Shown here piece after piece: positions 25,985-34,259 of a stretch of 64,000 nucleotides of DNA. The notes beneath the pieces were generated by a model. The model ran no database searches, was not told the origin of the DNA, and saw nothing but the letters and a program-made list of their open reading frames with translations. Both the position numbers and the translations under genes were made by a program. Positions within the stretch are counted from its first letter, which is position 1, and the number at the start of each line of letters is the position of its first letter. The DNA comes from Prevotella sp. (GTDB taxonomy: Bacteria; Bacteroidota; Bacteroidia; Bacteroidales; Bacteroidaceae): NCBI GenBank assembly GCA_016291495.1, contig JAEEXI010000002.1, positions 49,880 to 113,879 of the forward strand, read 5' to 3'.

Positions 25985-27034
25985 ATGGCAGAAATGAATT
26001 TTGGTGGCGTGATTGAAACTGTTGTCACCAGCAAGGAGTTCTCTTTGGAGAAAGCACGTGAAGTATTGAAGGATGAGGTAATCGCCGTCATCGGCTATGG
26101 CGTTCAGGGCCCTGGTCAGGCTTGCAACCTGAGGGACAATGGCTTCAACGTCATCGTTGGACAGCGTCAGGGCAAGACCTACGACAAGGCTGTGGCCGAC
26201 GGATGGGTGCCTGGAAAGACGCTCTTCTCTATCGAGGAGGCTGCCGAGAAGGGTACGATCCTCTGCATGCTTCTGAGCGACGCTGGTCAGATTCAGCAGT
26301 GGCCCACCATCAAGCAATATCTGAAGCCGGGTAAGACGCTGTACTACTCTCACGGCTTCGCTATCAACTGGAGCGACCGCACAGGTGTGGTTCCCCCGAA
26401 GGATGTGGACGTCATCATGGTGGCTCCTAAGGGTTCTGGTACGAGCCTCCGCACGATGTTCTGCGAGGGTCGCGGTCTGAACTGCTCGTATGCCATCTAT
26501 CAGGATGCTACGGGTAAGGCTAAGGAGAAGACGCTGGCATTTGGTATCGGTATTGGTGCCGGTTATCTGTTTGAGACCACTTTCCAGCGTGAGGCTACCT
26601 CTGACCTGACTGGTGAGCGCGGAAGTCTGATGGGTGCTATCCAGGGACTGCTGCTGGCTCAGTACGAGGTGCTGCGCGAGCATGGACACACTCCCTCTGA
26701 GGCTTTCAACGAGACCGTTGAGGAGCTGACTCAGAGCCTTGGCCCGTTGTTCGGTGCAAAGGGTATGGACTGGATGTATGCTAACTGTTCGACGACCGCT
26801 CAGCGCGGTGCGCTGGACTGGGCTCCCCGTTTCCACGACGCTATCAAGCCCGTGATGGAGTGGCTGTACTACTCTGTTCAGACGGGTAACGAGGCTCAGA
26901 TTACCATCGACGCAAACTCGAAGCCCGACTATCGTGCCGGACTGGAGAAGGAACTGGAGGCTATGCGCAATCAGGAGATGTGGCGCGCTGGTGAGACCGT
27001 TCGCAAGCTGCGTCCTGAGAACCAGGAGGACTAA
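25985..27034 (+). CDS. ilvC: Ketol-acid reductoisomerase
   Basis: 349 residues, the short class I form. GYGVQGPGQ at about 37-45 binds NADPH. VAPKGSG and GIGIGAGYLFETTF belong to the N-terminal and linker regions, and TERGSLMG-like (GERGSLMGAIQG) and EELTQSLGPLFG to the knotted C-terminal domain with its Mg2+ ligands. The enzyme converts acetolactate to dihydroxy-isovalerate. It is separated from ilvDBN and the thioesterase gene by about 4.1 kb and has its own promoter and a long leader. Confidence 0.95.
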   Translation: MAEMNFGGVIETVVTSKEFSLEKAREVLKDEVIAVIGYGVQGPGQACNLRDNGFNVIVGQRQGKTYDKAVADGWVPGKTLFSIEEAAEKGTILCMLLSDAGQIQQWPTIKQYLKPGKTLYYSHGFAINWSDRTGVVPPKDVDVIMVAPKGSGTSLRTMFCEGRGLNCSYAIYQDATGKAKEKTLAFGIGIGAGYLFETTFQREATSDLTGERGSLMGAIQGLLLAQYEVLREHGHTPSEAFNETVEELTQSLGPLFGAKGMDWMYANCSTTAQRGALDWAPRFHDAIKPVMEWLYYSVQTGNEAQITIDANSKPDYRAGLEKELEAMRNQEMWRAGETVRKLRPENQED

Positions 27035-27118
27035 CAGATGGCTGATGTAAGATGTCAGATGTAAGATGTCAGATGTAAGATGTCTGATGGCTGATGTCTG
27101 AAGTCAGATATAAAATCT
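27035..27118 (+). repeat. Twelve-unit 7-bp-period array after ilvC
   Basis: It starts on the base after the ilvC stop. Units alternate between CAGATGT, AAGATGT, CTGATGT and CTGATGG and drift to CAGATAT and AAAATCT. It is the longest heptamer array in the window, and its GATGT core recurs inside pepP. Confidence 0.92.
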
Positions 27119-27127
27119 TGAAATGAT

Positions 27128-27164
27128 AATCCGCTTCGTGTGATACATGCGAGGCGGATTTTTT
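27128..27164 (+). terminator. Terminator of ilvC
   Basis: AATCCGCTTCG pairs over 11 bp with CGAGGCGGATT, followed by six T. On the reverse strand it could also serve recQ, which ends at 27182, although the A-run there is less clear. Confidence 0.88.
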
Positions 27165-27181
27165 GTATCCTGACGGATTTA

Positions 27182-29092
27182 TCAGGGTATCATTAGGAAA
27201 CCGTCTTTCTGCATGATAAACTCCTCTTGCAACAAGTAGGAGAGGGCAGACTCTACCTCTTTCTTTGGCAGTTGCAGGCGGAAGAGTTCGGTGATGTGGT
27301 GCTGTTTCCTGTCTGACAATAAAGAGAGAATCTGGTTTTGGGCGGCCTGGGTGTCAGGCTTGTTGGTTGACAGGCAGACGTCACATTGTCCGCAGTCCTT
27401 CGTATCCGTCTCGCCAAAGTATTCCAGCAGCTGGCGGCTGCGGCATTTGTCGTTGCTCTTCGCATAGCGGAGCATGGCATCGATGCGCTCCTGATACTGC
27501 CGGAGCCGTTCCTCGTAGATGGCTGGCGGCAGCTGTATGTGCTCGCTGTCCTCGCGGCGCTGCAGATAGCGGATATAGGGAATCTGTTTGCTGGGAATGA
27601 AATGGATGACGTGCTGCTGGGAGAGTTCCTTGAGGACGTCGTACACCTCGTTGGGCTTCATGCCGCATTGCTGGGCGATGACACTCTCGTCGATGAAGCC
27701 GTAGTCGGCAAACAGTCCGCCGTAGTTGCGCAACAGGGCAATGATGACTTTCTCTTCGTTGGCGTTCTCGCCGCGGAGGCGATACAGGTCGTCACGGTCC
27801 ACCAGGAATTTTACGCGAGCCTGGTTGTCACGCTCTTCGGTATATTCGATATAGCCGGCACGCTGCAGAATCTGTAGCGACGAGTGGACCTGGATGGGGA
27901 AGTGGTTGAACTTGCGGCAGAAATCGTCGATGTTGAACTCACGCGCCACGCCATAGCCGTCGCCTGTGGCTATCTGATAGTAAAAGGCAAGATGGTCGTA
28001 CACCTTGCGGATGTAGTCCTTCTCGGGGAAGGTGTCGCTGATGCGCTTGCGGAGTTTCGGCTCGTCGGCTTGATTATACAAAAGAATGGCGCGGGCAGGT
28101 TGTCCGTCACGCCCCGCACGGCCAGCCTCCTGGAAATACGCCTCGATGGAGTCGGGGAGGTCGAAGTGGGCGACGATGCGGACGTCGGCTTTGTCGATGC
28201 CCATACCGAAAGCATTCGTAGCCACCATGATGCGGGTGCGGTCGTGCTGCCAGTCGCGTTGCCGTTTATCCTTCTCCGCATGTTCCAGTCCTGCATGATA
28301 GTAGGTGGCACTCAGTCCTGCGTCGGACAACAGTTCCGCTACCTCACGGGCATGACGGCGGCTGCGCACATAGACGATGGCGGCCCCTTTCTCGCCGTTT
28401 AAGAGCTGGATGAGTTCCGTGCGCTTGTCCATGGCATGCTGGACGAGGTAGGCAAGGTTCTTGCGCTCGAAGGACATGCGGAAAACGTGGAAGTTATCAC
28501 CTCTCTCCTCTAATTTCTCACCTCTTAATTTCTCGCAGATATCCTCGACAACACGTGGAGTTGCTGTTGCTGTGAGGGCAAGGACGGGGGCATCGGGACA
28601 GATGTGGCGGATATTAGCAATCTCAAGATAGGAGGGTCGGAAGTCGTAGCCCCATTGCGAGATACAATGGGCCTCGTCGACGGTGATAAAGCTCACCTGC
28701 ATGTGGCGCAGCTTCGTCTGGAAGAGTTCGCTGCCCAGACGTTCGGGTGAGACATAGAGCAGCTTGGTGTTGCCGAGGATACAGTTCTCCAGGATGCGCA
28801 GGATATTGTCGCGCTGCATCCCGCTATAGATGGCTGCCGCCATGATGCCCAGTTGGCGCAGGTGGTGCACCTGGTCTTTCATCAGGGCGATGAGGGGCGT
28901 GATGACGATGCAGACACCCTCCATGGCGAGGGCTGGTACTTGGAATGTCAAAGACTTGCCGCCACCAGTAGGCATCAGTCCCAGCGTGTCGTGACCGCTG
29001 CCTATCGACTCGATGATTTCCCGCTGGATGCCACGGAAGTCATCGTAGCCCCAGTACTTCTTTAGGATTAATTGATAATTTTCAACTTCCAA
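27182..29092 (-). CDS. recQ: ATP-dependent DNA helicase RecQ
   Basis: 636 residues. Walker A is MPTGGGKSLTF (about 40-50), the DEAH box is TVDEAHCISQWG, and NAFGMGIDKADVR, AHFDLPDSIEAY and QEAGRAGRDG are helicase motifs IV-VI. The zinc-binding CRSRQLLEYFGE and CGQCDVC follow, then a winged-helix domain. No HRDC domain is seen, as in many Bacteroidetes RecQ. The only plausible start is a TTG at 29092 inside a heptamer array; the next Met (residue 40) is already in Walker A. A CACCTCT-type array also interrupts the gene at 28498-28525. RecQ acts with RecJ, encoded just upstream. Confidence 0.93.
   Translation of the reverse strand: MEVENYQLILKKYWGYDDFRGIQREIIESIGSGHDTLGLMPTGGGKSLTFQVPALAMEGVCIVITPLIALMKDQVHHLRQLGIMAAAIYSGMQRDNILRILENCILGNTKLLYVSPERLGSELFQTKLRHMQVSFITVDEAHCISQWGYDFRPSYLEIANIRHICPDAPVLALTATATPRVVEDICEKLRGEKLEERGDNFHVFRMSFERKNLAYLVQHAMDKRTELIQLLNGEKGAAIVYVRSRRHAREVAELLSDAGLSATYYHAGLEHAEKDKRQRDWQHDRTRIMVATNAFGMGIDKADVRIVAHFDLPDSIEAYFQEAGRAGRDGQPARAILLYNQADEPKLRKRISDTFPEKDYIRKVYDHLAFYYQIATGDGYGVAREFNIDDFCRKFNHFPIQVHSSLQILQRAGYIEYTEERDNQARVKFLVDRDDLYRLRGENANEEKVIIALLRNYGGLFADYGFIDESVIAQQCGMKPNEVYDVLKELSQQHVIHFIPSKQIPYIRYLQRREDSEHIQLPPAIYEERLRQYQERIDAMLRYAKSNDKCRSRQLLEYFGETDTKDCGQCDVCLSTNKPDTQAAQNQILSLLSDRKQHHITELFRLQLPKKEVESALSYLLQEEFIMQKDGFLMIP
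28498..28525 (-). repeat. In-frame 7-bp-period array inside recQ
   Basis: On the plus strand the units are CACCTCT, CTCCTCT, AATTTCT, CACCTCT. On the coding strand it encodes RGEKLEERGD between two helicase motifs. Confidence 0.75.
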
Positions 29093-29111
29093 CTTTCAAT
29101 TTTCAATTATT
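29070..29111 (-). repeat. Six-unit 7-bp-period array at the recJ-recQ junction
   Basis: Plus-strand units AATTGAT, AATTTTC, AACTTCC, AACTTTC, AATTTTC, AATTATT. It contains the recJ stop codon and the recQ TTG start, and encodes the first residues of RecQ. Confidence 0.88.
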
Positions 29112-30828
29112 CCTCCGATGGTCTGATATCCTCAATCTGCAACTGTACCTCGCCTCGTTTGTAGGTATTCTCCTCGATGGTATAGACGATATCGAACGAA
29201 TGCTTCGACTTGATATAGTGGGCCTCGGCACTCTGTCCGAAGGCGATACCATTCATCACGACGGCCGACTTGGAGTCGACGAGTTCCAGCTTGATATGCT
29301 CCTGATGCTTTCCCACCACCTTCGAGGTACCGTAGTCATAGACATGGCGCGTCATAAACAGCGGCTTGGGGTTGTTAGGTCCGTGAGGTGCCAGGCGGCG
29401 CAGTTCGTTATGCAGTCGCTTGGAGACATCCTTGAAGTCCACTTCCTCGTCGATATCGAGCGTCGGCAGCGTCTGCTCCGGCAGGATATGTCTGTTGACG
29501 TATTCCTGAAAGCGGCGGCGGAACTCTGGGATATTCTCCTGACGGAGGGTCAGGCCGACGGCATAGGTATGACCGCCGAAGTTCTCCAAGAGGTCGCGAC
29601 AGCTCTTAATGGCATCGTAGATGTCGAAGCCGGCTACGGAGCGTGCCGAACCGGAGGCGATGCCGTCGATGATGGTCAGGACGACGGTGGGGCGGAAGTA
29701 GAGTTCCGTCAGACGGGAGGCGACGATGCCTACCACGCCTTTCTTCCATCCCTCGTCATAGAGCACGATAGCCTGCAGGTGGCGCTGACTCTCCAGGCGT
29801 GCCACAATCTCGTTAGCCTCCTTCGTCATCTCCTTGTCGACGTCCTTGCGCTGTTCGTTATACTCGTTGATACGATTGGCTTCCGTCAAGGCTTTCTGTA
29901 AGTCTCGCTCCACCAACAGTTCGACCGCCTCCTTACCGTTCTGCATTCGTCCGCTGGCATTGATGCGCGGACCGATGCGGAAGACAATGTCGCTCATGGT
30001 GAGCTCACGTCCCGTCAGTCCGCAGATTTCAATAATTGCCTTCAGACCAATCGACGGACTGATGTTCAACTGTTTCAGACCATGGAAGGCAAGGATACGG
30101 TTCTCGCCCGTTACAGGTACCAGGTCGGCAGCAATGCTGACAGCACAGAGGTCGAGTAGGGGGATGAGCCGTGAGAAGGGGATGCCGTTGTTCTTGGCAA
30201 ACGCCTGCATCAACTTAAAGCCTACGCCACATCCGCAGAGGTCCTTGAAGGGGTAAGTAGAGTCTTCCCGTTTGGGATTCAGGATAGCCACGGCAGGAGG
30301 CATCACCTCATCAGGGACATGATGGTCGCAGATGATGAAGTCGATACCTTGTTCCTTTGCGTAAGCAATCTCGTCGATGGCTTTGATGCCACAGTCGAGA
30401 ACGATAATCAGTTTAACACCTGTTTCCTTCGCATAGTCTATTCCCTTGATGCTGACTCCATATCCTTCCTCTTCACGGTTGGGGATATAGTAGTCGATGT
30501 TTGAATAGAACTGCTGCAGAAACTTGTACACCAGTGCCACCGCAGTACACCCGTCGACGTCGTAGTCGCCATACACCATTATACGCTCTTTGCGTCCCAT
30601 GGCATCGTTCAGGCGGTCTACCGCTACGTCCATGTCGTTCATCAGGAACGGGTCGATCAGCTCGTTCATCATCGGTCTGAAGAACCGCTTGGCTGCTGAC
30701 TCCGTCTTGATGCCGCGCTGGATGAGCAGGTCGGCGACGATTGGACTCATTCCAATCTTCTCCGCCAGCTCCTTAGCCGCTTGTCGTCTTTCTGGTGTAG
30801 GTGGTTCGTAATTCCATTGATAGTGCAT
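29107..30828 (-). CDS. recJ: Single-stranded-DNA exonuclease RecJ
   Basis: 573 residues. The DHH phosphoesterase motifs are GDYDVDGCTA (about 87-96), VLDCGIKA, CDHHVPDE and later GSARSVAGFD with NFGGHTYAVG from the DHHA1 domain. A C-terminal OB-like domain ends the chain. RecJ degrades 5' ends of single-stranded DNA in recombination and mismatch repair. It precedes recQ with a 14-bp gap, a functional pairing because RecQ unwinds DNA for RecJ. Upstream at 30895-30917 a compact TTTGG...TAACTTTA motif is seen with only 11 bp spacing. Confidence 0.94.
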   Translation of the reverse strand: MHYQWNYEPPTPERRQAAKELAEKIGMSPIVADLLIQRGIKTESAAKRFFRPMMNELIDPFLMNDMDVAVDRLNDAMGRKERIMVYGDYDVDGCTAVALVYKFLQQFYSNIDYYIPNREEEGYGVSIKGIDYAKETGVKLIIVLDCGIKAIDEIAYAKEQGIDFIICDHHVPDEVMPPAVAILNPKREDSTYPFKDLCGCGVGFKLMQAFAKNNGIPFSRLIPLLDLCAVSIAADLVPVTGENRILAFHGLKQLNISPSIGLKAIIEICGLTGRELTMSDIVFRIGPRINASGRMQNGKEAVELLVERDLQKALTEANRINEYNEQRKDVDKEMTKEANEIVARLESQRHLQAIVLYDEGWKKGVVGIVASRLTELYFRPTVVLTIIDGIASGSARSVAGFDIYDAIKSCRDLLENFGGHTYAVGLTLRQENIPEFRRRFQEYVNRHILPEQTLPTLDIDEEVDFKDVSKRLHNELRRLAPHGPNNPKPLFMTRHVYDYGTSKVVGKHQEHIKLELVDSKSAVVMNGIAFGQSAEAHYIKSKHSFDIVYTIEENTYKRGEVQLQIEDIRPSEE

Positions 30829-31001
30829 TTATAATTTTGTTTTTATTCTTATCGTCTCAGGGTGCATCAGCCAACGATAGGCACATATGCGGTGTAAAGT
30901 TACGAAGAAAAACCAAATAAAGAATAGATACTCTTGTAAATTTAACAGAATTTGTATTTTTCACTTTCCCAATTTTCCTCTTTCTGTATCTGAACCCTAT
31001 A

Positions 31002-31036
31002 CAAAAGAAGCCCCTCGTCACAAACGAAGGGCTTCT
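31002..31036 (-). terminator. Terminator of the C1B peptidase gene
   Basis: AGAAGCCC (31006-31013) and GGGCTTCT (31029-31036) form the stem, extended by TCGT/ACGA. On the reverse strand it ends in a TTTTGT tract, 20 bp after the peptidase stop. Confidence 0.85.
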
Positions 31037-31055
31037 GTTATTATTGGGAGGAATG

Positions 31056-32258
31056 TTAGATTCCGAGTTTCTTGCGGATTTCCTTGGGGATGGCGTTCTT
31101 GTTGATCAGGAAGTCCATGGTATTGGCAGCGATAAAGGCCTTGGTCATATACCAGATTCCTTTGTAGTCGCCAGTTTCACCCCATGAGTTCTGTACCATA
31201 TAATACTTCTTGCCGTTCTGGTCCTTGGCAACACCAAAGATATGCATGCCGTGATCATCGGTCAGCTCCCAGTTGTCGAAACGCTCCTGGCGCATCTCCT
31301 GGGTAGGAACGATTTCAGGCACGTTGCAACCCAGTGAGTCAATGATGTCGCGCTTCTTGGTAGCGGTCATCTTCAGCCATTTGGCCATATCACTGCCCTG
31401 CAGGCTCTGTGTTTTCTTGTCGTCTACGGCATAAGCCAAGCCCTTGCGGGTAAATCCAGGCTCGCTCACGTCACCGCCCCAAGCTACGGTGTAGCCCTTG
31501 TCAATGGCGTTGTCGATAATCTGCATCATCTCGTCCATCGGCACGTTGTATGAGAGAGGGAAGCGCCAGTTGTCCTGCACCTCTACGGCAAAGGCGGTGT
31601 AGAAAGGATGGTGGGTATAGCTGGTGATGCTTACATAGTCGTCGAGATTGATGCCCAGAGAGGCCATAAAGCTCTTCGGGGTATATTCCTTGCCCTCGTA
31701 GGTGAACTTCTCAGGGCACTTGCCCAGATAAGCGTCGAGAATACCCTGCATACCAGTCTTCCAGGCTTTGCTGAGCTTCTTGGCATCGCTCTTGGCTACT
31801 GCTTCTACGTAAGGAGACAACACTCTGAAGAACTCGTTGAAGTTGTTCAGTGAGTCACCGTAGAGTGAGCCTGGGAAAGGCATAGCGTCAATGGGGCAGA
31901 TGCCGTGATTCTTCAGCGTAGAGAGCACATCTTCTGCACTTCCACCCTGTGCAAACTGACAGTCGCCGTGATAGCGAACCACCTGGATAGCACGCTCCAT
32001 ATAGGTCTTGTTGGCTACGAAAGCCTCACAGAGAGTATACTTCTTACCTGTTGCCTTCAGAATCTCTGCCTCGAAGAATGAGAGGGTAGAGTAGTCCCAG
32101 CACGTACCACTGCGGTTCTGGTCCTTGATCGAGGTGATGGAATTCTCCTTAATCACCGTGAAAACGGGTTTGTTCTTGTTGGCAGAGTCTTTCTTCTCCT
32201 CTGCCTGTGCACCTACTGCAATGAATGCAAGTAGGGCGAGTGTCATTAGTTTCTTCAT
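31056..32258 (-). CDS. Secreted C1B cysteine peptidase (bleomycin-hydrolase-like)
   Basis: 400 residues. A signal peptide (KKLMTLALLAFIAVGAQA) exports it. The papain-like triad is visible: Cys53 in QNRSGTCWDYS, His339 in DDHGMHIFG and Asn357 in QNSWGE. The size and Gln-Asn before the Cys fit the bleomycin hydrolase/PepC aminopeptidase family, but those are cytoplasmic, whereas this one is exported. It is expressed divergently from the seven-gene secreted cluster at 32434-36632, with 175 bp between start codons. A link between the two is a guess from position. Confidence 0.85.
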   Translation of the reverse strand: MKKLMTLALLAFIAVGAQAEEKKDSANKNKPVFTVIKENSITSIKDQNRSGTCWDYSTLSFFEAEILKATGKKYTLCEAFVANKTYMERAIQVVRYHGDCQFAQGGSAEDVLSTLKNHGICPIDAMPFPGSLYGDSLNNFNEFFRVLSPYVEAVAKSDAKKLSKAWKTGMQGILDAYLGKCPEKFTYEGKEYTPKSFMASLGINLDDYVSITSYTHHPFYTAFAVEVQDNWRFPLSYNVPMDEMMQIIDNAIDKGYTVAWGGDVSEPGFTRKGLAYAVDDKKTQSLQGSDMAKWLKMTATKKRDIIDSLGCNVPEIVPTQEMRQERFDNWELTDDHGMHIFGVAKDQNGKKYYMVQNSWGETGDYKGIWYMTKAFIAANTMDFLINKNAIPKEIRKKLGI

Positions 32259-32288
32259 ATAATGGTTAAATAATATTTATTGTAGGTG

Positions 32289-32319
32289 CAAAGTTACATA
32301 CTTATTTTGTGGTTTCCAA
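32289..32319 (-). promoter_or_regulatory. Promoter of the C1B peptidase gene
   Basis: On the reverse strand TTGG (32316-32319) and TAACTTTG (32289-32296) are 19 bp apart. It is back to back with the promoter of the secreted cluster. Confidence 0.75.
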
Positions 32320-32370
32320 TTATTTTAGCAAGTTTTTAGGGATTTCCCCTCTTTTTATAGGGAAAATACC

Positions 32371-32401
32371 TTTGAAAATAGAAATAGAATATGTATATTT
32401 G
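32371..32401 (+). promoter_or_regulatory. Promoter of the secreted zinc-ribbon/EF-hand cluster
   Basis: TTTG at 32371-32374 and TATATTTG at 32394-32401, 19 bp apart, both boxes perfect. The first gene starts at 32434. No other good promoter is seen before 36632. Confidence 0.8.
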
Positions 32402-32433
32402 CAGCATAAATAGTATAACCAACAATCATCATT

Positions 32434-33438
32434 ATGAAAAGAACAATCATTTGTATGCTGGCAATCACGAATATGATGGCGGCAAATGCGCAGAACACAG
32501 ACACTTTTATCAAGATTGAGGAGGGGAATATGTTTTCACAATGCTTTACTACGTGTGATACTAACAATGATGGTATTGTTACCTATGCAGAAGCTGCAGC
32601 GGCAACAATACTCGGACTGGATAAAGGTGGTAGAATGAATATCATTGAGAATTATGACTTCCTGAAGTATTTCCCGAATCTGGTGGCACTCTCTGTAGGT
32701 AATACAACATTGGAGGAGATAGATCTGCACTACCAGGTGAAACTTGAAAAGCTTGGCCTCCAGAATGCGTTGTGGATTAAGAAGATTATCCTTGCTCAAA
32801 ACTGTCAGCCGGAGATTTTCTATCCGCAGGATGTTGTACGCGTAGATATGGAATACTATGTTGAGGACGACACTATCCGTAAACTGTTGGATGAGTACAG
32901 CTACTGCGAGAAAATAGAACAGGACGGTGAAGTATTATATATTGTCAGCAAAGAGTACGGCAATTATGGCATCTGGCATAACGGTAAATTGGAGGTCCCT
33001 TGTAAGTATGGTTTAGAGGACTTGAAAAACAACTATTTTACTATTGAGGTGAAGGAATTGCCATCAGGAATAGTATTTGAGGATGAAGGTTTCAAGGAGT
33101 TCTGTCTGCGCGACAAGCGTTTGAATGTTGACAAGGACAACATGATTACCGAGGAAGAGGCAAAGGCTGCTACCCGTCTGTCGCTGATGAGCTATAAGAG
33201 TTTCATCCGTAATATCAAGTCGTATGAGGACTTGAAATATTTCCCTAACCTGGAGTATTTCCATGCAGGCTTGAACTATGTGGAGACCATCGACCTGAGT
33301 TGCTGTCCGAAACTCAAGGAAATCGACCTCTCTGACTCTCGTATGCTGAAGACGATTATCCTTGCCAAGGGATGTAAGCCTGAAATCAAGTATCCTGTAG
33401 CCTATAAGGGCGAGCCGGCAAAAGTGATTTATAAATAG
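32434..33438 (+). CDS. Secreted protein with two EF-hand/leucine-rich modules
   Basis: 334 residues with a signal peptide ending near Ala19-Gln20. Residues 42-53 (DTNNDGIVTYAE) are a perfect EF-hand loop with ligands at positions 1, 3, 5 and 12. It is followed by NYDFLKYFPNLVALSVGNT and leucine-rich-like strands (EEIDLHYQVKLEKL). After a spacer the module recurs, with a second loop at 231-242 (NVDKDNMITEEE) and EDLKYFPNLEYFHAG. The middle contains KEYGNYGIWHNGKLEVPCKY. The closest relative in the window is the gene at 34260. Calcium binding outside the cell is likely; function is unknown. Confidence 0.75.
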   Translation: MKRTIICMLAITNMMAANAQNTDTFIKIEEGNMFSQCFTTCDTNNDGIVTYAEAAAATILGLDKGGRMNIIENYDFLKYFPNLVALSVGNTTLEEIDLHYQVKLEKLGLQNALWIKKIILAQNCQPEIFYPQDVVRVDMEYYVEDDTIRKLLDEYSYCEKIEQDGEVLYIVSKEYGNYGIWHNGKLEVPCKYGLEDLKNNYFTIEVKELPSGIVFEDEGFKEFCLRDKRLNVDKDNMITEEEAKAATRLSLMSYKSFIRNIKSYEDLKYFPNLEYFHAGLNYVETIDLSCCPKLKEIDLSDSRMLKTIILAKGCKPEIKYPVAYKGEPAKVIYK

Positions 33439-33474
33439 TGAATATTAAAAAGTTAAACGATAAATTTTACGAAT

Positions 33475-33786
33475 ATGAGAAGATTCATTTTTTCATTGGC
33501 TATTGTTGCGATAGCAGCAGTTGCTATGAGTTTCACCGTAATGGGTGAGCGTACCTGTGACAAGTGTAGTGGCAGTGGCAAGCTGAGCTGTCCGACATGT
33601 AATGGCAATCCTCGCTATACTTGTGCTAAGTGTGGTGGCTCTGGTCTGGTGACTTTCCAGGGAAACACCTATACCTGTGGTATCTGTGAAGGTACAGGTT
33701 ACAACGAGTGTCGTACTTGCGACGGCAAGGGTGCCGTGCTTTGCACGCGTTGCTTTGGAACAGGTTCCATCCATACAAATGACTAA
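33475..33786 (+). CDS. Secreted zinc-ribbon protein, six CxxC motifs
   Basis: 103 residues. A signal peptide (FIFSLAIVAIAAVAMSFT) leads into six CxxC motifs, most in the DnaJ form CxxCxGxG: CDKCSGSG, CPTCNGNP, CAKCGGSG, CGICEGTG, CRTCDGKG and CTRCFGTG. Successive motifs are mostly 11 residues apart. The pattern is the cysteine-rich domain of DnaJ, but there is no J domain and the protein is exported. Two zinc ions per four motifs would be expected. It could bind metal, unfolded proteins or act in thiol exchange; none is proved. It is the second gene of the cluster. Confidence 0.75.
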   Translation: MRRFIFSLAIVAIAAVAMSFTVMGERTCDKCSGSGKLSCPTCNGNPRYTCAKCGGSGLVTFQGNTYTCGICEGTGYNECRTCDGKGAVLCTRCFGTGSIHTND

Positions 33787-33815
33787 TCAAAGAAACAACT
33801 AAAAACCATACAGCT

Positions 33816-34235
33816 ATGAAACGAATTTTTTTATCATTGGCTTTTTTAGTGACAGTAGTTTTTACTGCACAAGCACAGACATGTAGTAGATGTAGTGATA
33901 CTGGTGTTATCCATGAGACTTGTCTTCCCTGTAATGGAAAAGGCAGTTGGCGTTGTGAGGACTGTTTAGGCAGAGGTGTGGTAGATTGCTACCATTGTCA
34001 AGGCTCAGGTGAACTGAAGTGTTACGCCTGTGATGGTACAGGTATGAGAGGCGACCAGACCTGTTATAACTGCGGCGGACAGAAAACCTTCCGCTGCGAG
34101 GCATGCAAGAATCATCGTGGCTATCTGCAGTGCAGTCGCTGCAATGGCAATGGTGAAGGAAGTTGTTGGCATTGTAGCGGTACTGGCATCAAGACATGGC
34201 GTTGCCCAGAGTGTATTGCTGCAGGCAGGATTTAG
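33816..34235 (+). CDS. Secreted zinc-ribbon protein, ten CxxC motifs
   Basis: 139 residues. After a signal peptide (FLSLAFLVTVVFTAQAQ) almost the whole chain is CxxC repeats: CSRC, CLPC, CEDC, CYHC, CYAC, CYNC, CEAC, CSRC, CWHC and CPEC, many followed by xGxG as in DnaJ. There is little sequence outside the repeats. It is a paralogue of the genes at 33475 and 35350, with an extra aromatic content (Tyr, Trp before Cys). As in the neighbours no catalytic motif is seen, so a structural, metal-buffering or chaperone role is the best guess. Confidence 0.75.
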   Translation: MKRIFLSLAFLVTVVFTAQAQTCSRCSDTGVIHETCLPCNGKGSWRCEDCLGRGVVDCYHCQGSGELKCYACDGTGMRGDQTCYNCGGQKTFRCEACKNHRGYLQCSRCNGNGEGSCWHCSGTGIKTWRCPECIAAGRI

Positions 34236-34259
34236 AAAAACTCAAGTAATCAAATAATT

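Noticed and set aside
27386..28402. Two long plus-strand frames across recQ
   Set aside because: Antisense to conserved helicase motifs; no independent promoter or motif.
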